Shown here: positions 1 through 12,500 of the stretch, in pieces
Layout of the letters: each line of letters starts with the position of its first letter
Position numbering within the stretch: the stretch's first letter is position 1
Source of the DNA: Rallus limicola
Taxonomy: Eukaryota; Chordata; Aves; Gruiformes; Rallidae
Assembly (NCBI GenBank): GCA_022605955.1
Contig: JAKCOZ010000005.1
Location: 51,461,762 to 51,525,761 of the forward strand
Length of the DNA: 64,000 nt
Reading direction: 5' to 3'
Program-made: the position numbers and the translations under genes
The notes under the pieces: model-generated
Databases searched by the model: none
Told to the model about the DNA's origin: nothing
What the model saw: only the letters and a program-made list of their open reading frames with translations

Positions 1-708
1 CTTGGGTCAGGGCAATGCTCGTCATCAATACAGGCTGGGAGACGTTGTGATAGAGAGCAGCCCTGCACAGAAGGACTTAGGGGTGTTGGTGGATGAGAAG
101 CTCGACATGAGCCAACAATGCATGCTCGCAGTCCAGAAGGCCATTCATATCCTGGGCTGCATCAAAAGGAGCATGACCAGGTCAAGGGAGGTGATGGTGC
201 CTGTCTACTCTGCTCTTGTGAGACCCCACCTGGAGTATGTGTCCAGTTCTGGAGTCCTCAACATGAGGAAGACATGGAACTGTTGGAACGAGTCCAGAGG
301 AGGACCATGAAGATGATCAGAGGGCTGGAGCACATCTCCTATGAAGACAGGCTGAAAGAGTTGGGGTTGTTCAGTCTGGAGAAGAGAAGATTCTGGGGAG
401 ACCTTATAGAGGCCTCTCAATAGCTGAAGAGCTACAGGAAAGCTGGGAAGGGACTTTTTAGAAGGGCATGTAGTGATAGGACAAGGGTTTTAAATTGGAA
501 GAGGGAAGATTTAGACTGGATATTAAGAAAAAAATTCTTCATTATAAGGGTGGTGAGGCCCTGGCACAGGCTGCCCAGAGAAGTGGCTAACCCCTCCCTG
601 GCAAGGTTCAAGTCCAGGTTGGATGGGACTTTGGGCAGCCTGGGCGAGTGAGAGATGTCCCTGCCCAATGGCAGGGGGTGGGAACTTGATCTTTAAGGTC
701 CCTTTTAG
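1..708 (+). mobile_element. CR1 LINE, 3' end of ORF2 (decayed)
   Basis: The left edge of the window starts inside a CR1 copy in plus orientation. Conceptual translation gives the ORF2 C-terminal signature ([50 protein letters not shown]) spread over shifting frames with stops, so it is dead. It continues to GATCTTTAAGGTCCCTTT, the usual 3' end, without a clear octamer tail. CR1 is the dominant LINE of birds. Confidence 0.93.
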
Positions 709-3700
709 TGAAAAAGTGGCTGTAAAAACCACTCAGAATCAACTCTTCCCAATTGCCACTCCCAATTTTTAACTCCCCCTTCCCACGCAGCCTGCCAGCA
801 CGTCCTCCTGCAGCCACTTCGGACACTGACCCAGCACAGCTCACACAATCCTAGATAAAGGATCATAACTTTTGTTATTAATAACCAACCCAAAGCTGGC
901 CTTATCTGCCAGTTTCTATGGTGTTGCGCCGCTTTAATTAAAGAACACTGAAAACTCTAACTGCAATTTTTTCAGCCCTGCTGAATGCAATCCAGTGAGT
1001 GCATGTGAAAAAAAAAAAATAATAAATTGAAAAGCTGAAGAATAGCCTCGTGTTGACAGGTCACTCTGATTCCAGGTCAAAAGAGACTCTACACAGGGCT
1101 GCTTTGATTATAATTGCTTACAGGATAAAAAATAAATAGCAATTATCTCATTGTCACACAAGAAAAAAGACCTAATAAATGAACCAATCCTAAAGTAACA
1201 TTGAAAAACAAATTATTTCAAAAGCCATCAGGAGTGGTAAAATTCATTTTCCAAAATTGTTTTTAATTGCCAACAGTCTCAACATTAATAATATTCCTCT
1301 ATTAGATAATACATCCTTTTTAGTTATGAAAGCATTTAGCAAACCAAAAATATGAAACTGCAATTATACAACGTTAAAGCTCATCACTGTTTTCATCAGT
1401 GGTCCACGGTGCTGTATCTGAAATCCCTAATTACAAGGGTCAGCTACGCAAGTCGCAGTCCAACCCATGGATACACATGTTTATCTCAAGTACGAAGAGT
1501 CCTACGGATTTCAGACCAACAAACAAAGCAGATGAAGCATGTAAGGGTGCAGTGAAGTTAATCCCTAAGAGGATATAGGAATTAATTTTTCAAACTAAAT
1601 TCGAAGCTACTGAACAAAAAAGCAAAACAACAAACTGCTACAAACTGTCTAAAGGCTTTACTTCAGTGGATTTCCAGTCTGCAGGTATCGCCTTTACCAG
1701 CTGAACCTGCACCAGAAGGAAATACAGTGCAAAATGGAAGATTATTTCAGCTTTTTTCAGAAGATGCAAGACAAACGCAAAGCAGTCAGGCTCCACCGCA
1801 GCACTGGGCAGAGATTTATTACCCATCATATTAAACCCGAAGTAGCTAAGCCTTGCAAATCTCTCTGCACTGTATTTCCTTCTTCCAAGGGCATGCTTGG
1901 TGGCTCCTTGACCTGGGTTAATAAGTCTTTATTCTCAATAACAACGGAGACCGTGAAACTTCCCTGAACTGAACCCAAACCTCCACTCCTGACATTTCAG
2001 ATACTGTGATGAATTGCTCAAATAACATCCTCCTGAGCGGGTAGCTTTCCATGCGAATTTAACGTCCTCTCTGTAGCCTCCACGCATTTTACTTTCCACA
2101 ACTCTCTCATGAACCATTTCAGTTTTCAGTGACTTTCTTGGTGAAAGACTTTTCTTCCTTTTTGGCAGAAGGGCAGGACAGGAATGTCCGTTCTTCTGCA
2201 AACTGGCCACCTAACCAAATAACTGTGAGCATTAATGGGCTCAAATTCTGGCAGGTCCAGAAAAGGAAATATCATATAATTCTCATACTAGCAGGGAGCT
2301 ATTAATTTTTTTTTAGCCAGGTTTCCTGTGTGTCTGTAGGATTCTGTGCTGTCACCCCCCAACACCACCTCCTCCGGTCTTGTTTTAATCCACAGCCTAT
2401 TTCAGCCCAGATTTAGAGGCAGGCAGTGATCCTTGAGATGGTTATGTTTCCACAGGTTCTCTGAGCATCGGCCCCTAGAATGTCAGGAGCAATTATAAAT
2501 GTCCCTGAAAGTATGTCCCATGCTGAGAACCAGCATCTTTTCTAATGCCAGGGAGTGTAGACAGGAGAAAACCTTGAAAAGAAACCCAATTGAAGGAAAA
2601 TCTTAAGACTGGCACCTACAAATGCCAAGGCACGTAAGTCAACCACAAAACACAACCCTCCCTGAGTATCTGAGAAGCAACTGTTCTTGTAATTCTGCTA
2701 CATAGGCATGGGTAAAGGGCCATTTCTAAAGCCACAGCTGTGGTTTTCTTCCTTGTTTGCCCAGCTCTGTGCTCCTGGACAATTCCACGTCTTAGATTAA
2801 ACAGACCTGGACTTGCCCTCAACGCAAGAAAAAACAATGCACAAAAACCTGCTTAGGTGGATTGCTTCTCCTTGCTAGTTAAAAAGTAGTATTGATGCAG
2901 CAGCACCCACACATCAAATACCAACATACAGAACGATGCACCAGAGCCCTCATTTGGCTGAAGCAGCAAGACAGAGGAAAGCAGCTTTGTTGCCTTGTTT
3001 ACCTCAAGCAAGGGAGGATGAGGCCTTAAGCAGCAGGTGAACTTTGTCACCAAAGAGTGTCAGGCTTTTATGCTACTCAAATTGAAAATAAAACTTATTT
3101 TCCAGCATGCTTTTATTGGAAGAATTGAAGACGGGAGAAACGTGTTGCCCAGTGCCCATTCGGCAGCTGGGATGAGGCAGGAGCCAGGCAACAAGAATCC
3201 AAGCCTAGAAAAAGCTTTTAAAGATTTAAAAACATTTCCCATTCCAGACCAGTATTTTATGAGAGGTGGAGAAGGAGAAGAAGGAGGAGGAGCAGGAGGG
3301 GAGAAGGAGAAGGAGGAGAAAAGGAGGAGAGAGAAGGACATAAAAAGACTCCCTCCCCAAAACAGCTGGCATACCAGGACAGCCAGGCTGGTCAGCCAGG
3401 GCCATTCATTCACATGGGAGATGCCCAAGAAAGGTTTAGGAGATGGGTCTGCTCCATTCAGCTCCGGCATCTGAACCTCAGTCTGCAGTATCTTCTGACC
3501 ACAGCATCCACTACCCTGGGGTTGTTGCTCTTGACCAAGGTTTCTGACAAAACCACCATGCATTTTTCTATAAGGAATGTCTCTATTGATAAACCAATCC
3601 TTTGGAAAATTCCTAAAACATCCACAAAGGTTCTAAAAATGTATTCACATGATACAGCTTATGCTTTCACTCCAAATTTATCTCCCTGATGACTCTAACA

Positions 3701-6700
3701 AACTGCAGGTTTCTCTCCAAAACTCCTCGCTAGATTTGTTTGGAAATCTTTCAGCCAAACTACATAAATAGTTTTCATCCTTTAACCTTCTTAGTTACTC
3801 ACAGTATCAATATGGAACAAATTTATAGCATTCCTATCCTTTAATGCAAAGATCCTGCATGAAAAAATGTGCACACAGATTTTGGAGTAACCCGTGCACG
3901 TGCAATACTTGTGTGAGTGACACACACAGCCAAGCAAGAAAATTATGTCATCTGTAATTCATACTCAAGATTTCAGGTATCAAAAAACTGCACTCGAAGC
4001 AGCTGGTGGTCTCCTATTACCATGCTGGCTGCAGCAAGCTCTTCACATCTCATTAACAGTGTAATGAAGGCTCAATCAGGGATACTGTCTATCAGGACTG
4101 CCAAACACAGGCATACAGAGGCGAGATTAGAAAGATCAGCTTGTATTGGGGTGTTCATTGCTTAGATCTCAAAACTGGGAAAGAGCTGGGCCTTCCACAG
4201 AATATATCTTCCAGTGAGCAAACGGCACAGGGAGTCGAGGATTGAACCCTCCAGGTGCTGGGAAGGCATCGCACAAGGAAGGTGGCACCTTCCTCACTGC
4301 CACAGCTGGGGCTTCAAACCACAACCACTGAAGCCAGAGCCAGAAGAAGAGGGATCAGCATGGGGACACACACACTTGTACTGATGACCAAGTATGTTTT
4401 GCATATGTAACACAATTAGCACTAAACTCAGCAGCTTCATTTCTCATGTATGCAGTAGTTATGATTTAATAGGGCTTCATAATGTTCTTGCTAATTACCA
4501 ATTATATCTTTTCGTATACTTTTATACGCACATATACATTTATATATTTTCAAACAATTGGCACTGATGTACTCAGATGAAATCTGAGGAAGAGGATGCT
4601 AGAAGAAGAAAACAGCCCATAGAGGGATTAATACACAACTGCTGATGGAGCAGTGACTGCAAGAGCAGTCAGCCAGCCCCTGAAACAGCAATCCAGGATG
4701 GGGCTCACGGATGGGGTGAACAACCCTTCTTGGCACACATGGCCGCCAGCAGCCATTCTCCAGCTGTCTTCAGCTGTCGGGCCCTCAAGCATCCATCCAG
4801 GGATGCTCAGACCCTGCTAGAAATGTCATGTTTCTACAGACTCCCTGCCCACATGTATTTTTCCTCACTGGGTGAGGGAGCTGAGCCTGCTCATGGAGGG
4901 ATTGGCAAAGGCCCAAGGCCAGGATGAAGTATGCAGTGGGAGCTGGTAGGGTGAGAAGGATGAAATCTGGAGAAGTGTAAGACCCTGGAAGATGAGTCCA
5001 TCCCTGTCTTGTGTAACTTCATCTTCAGCCACTTTTCATGTCCTCTTTGAGTAAGAAGCTGCAAAGCACTGGTACACAGGGATGGTAACTGTTCGATCGA
5101 TGAACACCTTCTGCATGGGGTCTTTTAACACCCACAGAAATCAATGGCAACGTCTTTTGACCTCAGCCCGTGTCAGATTATGCCTGCAGCAGTAATGGAG
5201 GCACAAATACAAGGAGCAATAAATGAGCAAACTATTAATTATGAACAAGTGCAAACTCTTTCTCATGTATTCTTTGTGAAATTAGCAGTGCATGCAGTTA
5301 GCTGGGTGCCTGACCAAGCACAAGACGGTACATGCAGGGTGATTTCTCATGGCAAAAGCCGCTTGCTTTCATGAGGGCGTGCAGGAGCGTGTTACCACCC
5401 ACTTCACATACATTATTTGGAACTTCTACCCTAAATGACCGCATGTGAATTTTGATTCATAACACAAACAAAGCCAGGTCTCAAACGCTACCTACTTTAT
5501 GAAAGAGAAGGTATGTAAAGTCAGTCAGTAACTTCTACCCTGTATTTTATCCTCATCTCTGTTACTATCAGACCTTCCTCACTTGTAGAGCCAGCCAAAA
5601 TTAAGTTTATGAGTTTTGATTTATGTGGCAAGAAGAGATGAACTGGTGGTGTACCAGCAGTGTGGCAGGGGAAGGACAGGGTGACAGCCAGCAAGCAGAC
5701 AGAAACACCAAGACAGACAATAAATTATTTGAAGTGGTACAAAAGGAACATAAAAACAAATTGCAGTGGGAAATTTTGCACCAAAGACTATTTCTTGAGG
5801 TTGGAGTCCATGGTATTTGACTGTGGCAGTCTCCTAAAGGAAATGGTGCTGTGTCTGGGAACTGCAGGATCAGAAAGCACAGAGAGCTTGGGGAGGTCAC
5901 TGGGGTGCCACATGGCCAGGAGAACAGACAGGCTGCCTTACCTGATGTCCAGCTCTGAAACTGAGATCTCACAATAAGGCACTTTTATAACGAAGAATAA
6001 GAAGCTGTTTGCAAAGTCTCAAACAGATTTCAGCTTAAATGTCTCTGCAAATTAATACACTTTGAAGGAAAAAACAGTCAAATGTACTGTTTATTCTAAG
6101 TACTTTGCTGCCTCAGACTCATTAACCCGGTACCTTACATGCTCTCTTTGTAATGCAAATTTGCTAAAATACTATGCTTTCCATAAAACATTCATATAGA
6201 CAAGCTCACACTGCTCAAATACCAATTTTAAGCGGAGCAAAAATACACTAAAATTTCCTTAATACTTGGGCTCTGCACCTACATCTCATCTGCATAAGCA
6301 GTTTGTGAGAAACCTGCTGTTGCTGCAGCCACCATAGCACAAAGGTAGAAGATTTCCCAAAGCATTATAACTGAATTACCACGCGTACAGGCCAAGTGAA
6401 AAGACTTTATAGAAGGCACCTACAGCAGAGGTTTTTTTGAGGAAGAGAGATCATTACAGAGAGGAGAGGAGATACCCTGCATTTAGGGAGGACAAAGGTT
6501 ACACTTACGGCACCTGCTTGCTGAGCTCCAGGTTAACAGCCACCTGTCCAGCCAGGCAGCGTATTGCCAAGAGGGTTTGATGGGAATCCTCAGCATGTAG
6601 CATCAGGCACACGGTTTCCAACCGCTGCATGAACTGCACATAATGCACCCATCCAACAACACATGGAGACCAGCAGAGACAGAAAGTCAGCCCGACTAAG

Positions 6701-9248
6701 GTCTCCAAGCCCAACCTGACCCCAAACAGTTCCCGCAGAGGAAGATGATTCCAGGTTGGAGAGTGCTGAGGGAGGGGAAAGGTTTATGACTTATGCAGCT
6801 GTGGAGAAGAACCAAAAAGTCACCTTAAAGGTGCAATGTTATGACTCCTGTCTCCCCTTCCCAATGAATGTAGGTGTTGAAACACAAAATATCATAGCAA
6901 ACATATGGCCAGCTGTGAGTCATGATATAAAGTGCACTAAACTAAACTCATATACACAGGATAAATTCCTGAAATGTTTTGGTCTTTCCCACTTCCCTCC
7001 ACAGGTACCATGTACTATTATTTCAAGATGATCTATAATTGTGCCATCTCAAATCAAATGCTGAGCAACTGCTCTCATCCTATATTTTGTTTTGAAAACC
7101 AACACTTCTTTTTCAGACTTGAAGAAGGTCCCAGAAACCTGGAAACTGTCTAATGTTTACAACTCTACCAGTTCATCTGCCAGAAGATACCACCTCCAGG
7201 TGCAAACCTTTCCCAGATTTCCCAGAGCTATGAGGCGGAACTTATTGCCTGAGGTGGCAGAACACCTACACTAGTTTTCATCAGGGTTCAGAGCTAAGAT
7301 GCACAAGTGACCAACAGAAGGCATCTTAACAAGAGGTTTTCTTTATTCTGTGCAATAACATGAAGCTGCAAACCCAGTGTACTTTCCAACCTGTCTGCTA
7401 GATCTGGTTCCCGATCATCCAAAACATATCAAGGCTCCAGTACTGCTCGCAAAACTGGGTGGCTTCCTGAAGGAAACCAGGTTCTGAGGGGATGATGTAC
7501 ACACCCACATACCCCATGATACACCCACACCACGCAGGCATCATGTGGCAAGGGCTCAGAGACTGGAAAATACACTCCAGCACAACTACGCTGCAATACC
7601 GACATAATCAGAGTGAATCTGACTTAACATGGGACACATAAATGATAAAAATAAATTAGCAGTCACTGGGGAAGGAAAAGAAAAATTTTGGGGCAGGATC
7701 TACAATCAAAATAAACCCAAAGACATTAATTCAGCACACGAGCTTCTCAACATATTAAAGAAGATAAGTACTTGTTCAAACACCCACAATGGTTTCTCAG
7801 ATGTGTTAAAAAGAATGAACACACTGAAACCTGTTTGGTTTTGAAATGCCATTCATTTGGCACGTCCCCCACTTGTGGAAGAAGGCAAACAGCAAGTGCA
7901 GACAGGCCCCAGCACGAGCAGCCATGCGCTCTCCGGTCAGAGGAATGCACCTGGCTATTCCAGCATAGCTCTATCGTTAAACTCAGTCTGCAGCCTGGCC
8001 ATTAAAAATGGTCAATAGCAATGCCAGCTGAGAAACTGGGAACTCATTTTTACAGGTCATTGGCTAGCCAGACAACAACAGCTTCTAGCCATCACTGACC
8101 TCTCTTCGACATCAACCGCTGATTTCCAGGAGAAAGATGAGCCACAAGCCATCCATTTTCTTAATCAGAATTAAACCCCAAGCCACTTCACTGCTTCTAT
8201 ATGATTTTGTTTGTGCAAGATATAACCCTGCAGTAGCCCTCTACGTTTCTGGAATGAAAACACTGAGGTGGTGAGAACCTGGATGCATCCAGATCACCTC
8301 CCGAGGAAAGGACTACCTTGTTATACACTGGTGCTGTTGAAGAGAAATTAGCATCAGAACAGTTTGGATAACACGTTTTGCTGCATCGACCCCCATGTAA
8401 GCTGACAAAACAGATTCAGACAGGTGTGTCTTACGAAGGAAAAATTAACTGTGATAAAGAAAAGAATAAAATGCCCTTTAGATACGTTCCACTCTTGGAG
8501 TCATTGAGATGCAAAAGGAATTTAAAAAAACGCCATCTCCGTAAAGCTAAAGCACATGTAAGAAAAAGCAAACAAGCCTGCCTGGATGACTGGCTGTTGG
8601 CAGTACTGTCTGACTTCATGGTTTCAGCAAAATTGGCTGCCCTAGTTGATCAGTCCTGCTCCTACCGTGCTATACAGAGCTGTATGCTACAGGTAGATCT
8701 GAGAGTTTTAAGAAAAATGGAGAAAACCCAACTAAACACACCCCAAAGTTCATCTCAAAGAAAAAAGCATACAACTAGTTATTTCCTCTTACAAACGAAT
8801 TAAATGTTTGCCATTTGCAAAAATTCACAATCAGAGAGACAAACTGCATCATGTTTGACTCCAGTAAAATGTCTCCTGAGGAAGTCTGCCTTGATCTAAA
8901 ATTCTTGTACTAGGGTTTTAATTCCCAGTCATATTTACAGGAACCCACTTCCTCCCATCTCCTATATGAGGCTGCAGGGCTTGAAATACGTCTGTCAGCT
9001 ATCATCTGACTGCAAAATAATTAGGCACTCCAGATTTTAGTGCAGCTTCACGAGGAACAGATATCAACAACCAACAACAACAACCAAGACCGCTGGTCCC
9101 ATCCAGCCTCACAGCTCCTGTACCTCCATGTTACAGTGATTCATGGAATAGCTACCAAGGTAATCATCAAGATACATGGAAATTAGACAATAAACCCACT
9201 CTGCATGTGTCCAGTTTCCACTCTGAGCTGAACTGCTCTCCTACTCAC
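709..9248 (-). other. BRF1 intron downstream of exon A
   Basis: AT-rich intronic sequence between the edge CR1 copy and exon A. It contains the purine tract at 3262-3340. I see no further BRF1 exon: the expected next block (human [20 protein letters not shown]) is not encoded here. Open frames such as 8378-8803 lack splice-site support, codon bias or any recognised domain. Confidence 0.7.
3262..3340 (+). repeat. Purine (GGA/GAA) tract
   Basis: About 79 nt almost entirely of A and G on the plus strand, with imperfect GGAGAA/GGAGGA units (GGAGAAGGAGAAGAAGGAGG and so on). The polypurine run explains the long E/G/K-rich and S/P/L-rich open frames on the two strands. It lies deep in a BRF1 intron. 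Confidence 0.9.
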
Positions 9249-9527
9249 CAGGCTCTCGGTCCTTAGTAGATATGCACTCCTTTATGGACTCTGTTATGCC
9301 AAGACTAGCTGCAGTGGGGAGTGGGCCGAGCAAGGATTCCAGTGCGGGTGGTCTTACAAGAGCTTCATTCCCATTTCTGCATTTCCCATCTTCATTTTTT
9401 TTCTCTTCATCCTTCTCGTGAAGTTCATTATAAAAGTCCTTGTTCAAGTGATTAGCAGCTGCTTCCAGTTCCTCATCTTCTGCCTCCTCCTCTCCAAGTA
9501 TGCTAGAGGTATTATCTTCTATAGGAT
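9249..9527 (-). CDS. BRF1: BRF1 exon A (279 nt), acidic linker
   Basis: This is the most 3' BRF1 exon in the window. The acceptor reads TTACAG|AT and the donor CCTG|GTGAGT. The first two bases complete a GAT codon split from the previous exon, and the last base is the first of a split codon. The product starts after KDD and contains the acidic run [20 protein letters not shown], then a charged stretch rich in K and E, then [20 protein letters not shown]. The same order is seen in human BRF1 ([15 protein letters not shown], then [19 protein letters not shown]). The K/E-rich middle differs clearly from human, as expected for a disordered linker between the cyclin folds and the C-terminal homology block. 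The next exon is outside the window to the left. Confidence 0.96.
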
Positions 9528-12500
9528 CTGTAAGGGGAAAAAACCCCACAATACATCATTGCATACCATCTGTTACAGAAATTAAACAAATAGAGGCACT
9601 CACTAGAAGAATAAAAATCTGTAGAGAAAAGCTGCAGAAGAAACAAACAATATTTTAGTAGACTGTATGAATACATGGGGTTTCTAGTTGCTCGTCAAAT
9701 TCATTACCTTAGCTATTAAAATGTCTCTCTCAGCGTCATCATTTAAAGGAGAAATACAGTGTTGCCAAATTATGGCAGGTAAAAGGGCTTTGTGAGAGAA
9801 GCCAGCTACTCACTGGTATAATTATAAATTAAAAGTAGCCAATTCAACCTGCACAACGCCCTTCCGCACCAGTTAGTCATCTGGGGGATTTGGTGACAGA
9901 AAGGGATGGTCCACTGCACTGTCAGTGATGAAAAGGAACATTCTCAGATGTCAGTGCCAAGCTCATACTGCACCAGGAAAGTAAAACAACTGAAGTCATT
10001 AATGAACTGTCGTAATGAACTGTGTGGTTGTTTGGAAGACTGATGCTTGAAGCAGCTAACGGGCAGAGAGAACCCCAACACAGCAGAGATCTTGTACTAT
10101 GGAAACATATATATAAAATCACAGAATCATGCAGAGGTTGGGAAGGACCTTTAAGATTATTGAGTCCAACCATTAATACAATCACATTTATCAGAATAAA
10201 GTTCATACACTTTTGCCTGCCTGCAGAATCTGAACCCATTATAATTTAAGTGGTCACAAGACTTCACAGACTTACCATCTTTAGTGAAATTTGCAAATAC
10301 GCCTTTTGCTTTTGGTCTACTGTTTTCTAATTCAATCTCTATTTCATCTTGATAGCTCGATATTTCACCTGTGGTGATGAAATAAAAACATAACTGAGTG
10401 ATCATTGATGTAATTTTGAACAAATGAGTGATATGTTACACTAAACACAATTTATACCTTCAAAATCTTCCAGCTTTTTTGATAACGCCTTCTCAAGCTG
10501 AAATGAAAATAAAACAAAGTAAACATGGAATTACTAAAAGAACCCATCTTTATACTGTTGGCAAACATGGAATCATAAGGCATTTAAAAAGCAATAAGCA
10601 GGTCTCAAATCCCAACTTAAATTACTTGTAGTGTCAAGTAGGTAAAACAGACAAGTTTCAAAATACTGACCAGTTTTAAATGTCATCTCACCCATCTCTG
10701 TTTTCCAAAAGGAACCTTCACTCTGTCAAGCTGCAGATGAAAGGCCCAGGTCTTCAGTAGTCAGACTCTATGATCATGCCCGTAGATGTGAGCAAGCACA
10801 AGGACAGTGCTGCAATTGCAGTGCCTGGGCCAGACATAGCACCCAGGTGATGGCAGACTGATGTACTGGCCTACAGCAGCTTGCAGGCTCTTGAGAACAT
10901 CATAACCATGCCTACAGAACTCTAAATGATAACATTTACTCTGAAAAACGAATACAGTAAGAATTGGCTGTGACAGCAGTAAAATCTCCCCTGGTTCCAG
11001 TGCTAGTTCACGTTTTGTAAAGAAATTAAGCCACATGAGAACTAATCTCTGTGGAAGCAGGTGCTGTACCACACAAAACCCCATCAGTCTCATTAAAGTA
11101 ATTGGGCTATTGTTTTCATGTGTGTTTTTTAAAAAAGTTACATGTAATGGCACTTCTGACCACGGGCATCACCTTAAAACCAGAGCATGGTTTCCGATCC
11201 CATTACAAAGCTTACACCTTCACAACCCTGATCCTCACTAACCAGAGTGGAAGAGTCCTCACAGCATGTAAAAGAGAAGTGCAGACATTAGGACAGCTGC
11301 TCAAGACCTCCATGCCACAAGCTCAGCTTAACTTGTCACAAGAGAGCCTCCAGTTTTGTAAAGACAAAAGATTTGATGCTTCAATAAAGCACAAGAAGGG
11401 AGATATACATACATTGGGAAAGCAAGCCAGAGAGGGCAGCACTTAGAATAACTGCATCAGCTTGCAAATGGGGGAGCATCTGAGGAGAGCACTGAGCCCT
11501 CAGCTACAACACAGCAACTGTGGACTGAGCACCAAGCACTGGGAGCGGGCAAAACACAGAAGCTCAGCTGGTGCTTTTACTTGGCCACACAGGCGTCCTG
11601 GTCTGCACTGCAGGAGCAGTGACAGCACCTCCCGCAGCGGCTGGCTAGGATGGCCACCATACTTCAGTCCCTCATCAGAGGATGTTTAAAGCTGTACTTG
11701 AAGCTACCTATCTGAAAAATCACATCTCTCTGGAGGAGTGAGCAAAAATTATATAGGAGAAAAATTTTAACTGGGAAGGTATCTCTTTACCCATAAAACA
11801 AACAAAAAAGTTCCTTTAATTAATGAGTATCATATGCACTAAAACTCCCCCTTCTCCTAAAAACCTCAAAATAAATTTAAATAACCCTTATCAAAGACTG
11901 GCCAGGATTTGGTATTTACTGATTAGTAGTTACTGATTAGGATTTCATATTAACTGCGGCAAAAGGAATATAAATAGAGAGGAGAGGCACACAGAGAGCA
12001 TCCAGTTCAGAATTCACCTGCTGTATCTTCAGTTTTTTTTGACCAGCTGTAAACGAAGGAGGATCACATTCTTCTTCCAAGTCAATCTTCATAAACTCAT
12101 CTATGGTTAGCTGACTTGTCGGTGTATCTTCAAACTCTGTCAACCTACCAAAGCATACAGCACATTACCATGATATCTTTAAGAACTTCTTTAAAAGTAA
12201 CAAAATCTGTCAAACTGCTAGGTTACAGAATAAACATGTCAGCCTTAGAAACTCTGGCTCAAATACAGAATGCATTAAAACTAAAGTGGCATTAATTGTT
12301 TCATCTGCTGCAAAAGAAAGTATCTTTTCATATCACAAATTAGCTTTTGATTTATTACAGTATGTAACATACATTTTTTCGGATGAACAAAGACTGAACT
12401 GAAATGCCGCAGCCACTAAGGTCAATTAAGCACAGACTGACACCACTAAGCCAAGGAACGTAGCTCGTTCCTCCTGTCTTGTGGCTTTTGTTACCAACAC

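Noticed and set aside
3060..3563. 167-codon minus-strand frame and its plus-strand partner
   Set aside because: Both frames owe their length to the polypurine tract. There are no splice sites or domain, and they fall within a BRF1 intron.
8378..8803. 141-codon plus-strand frame
   Set aside because: No recognised family, no promoter or polyadenylation context, and ordinary AT-rich intron composition. I cannot support it as a gene.
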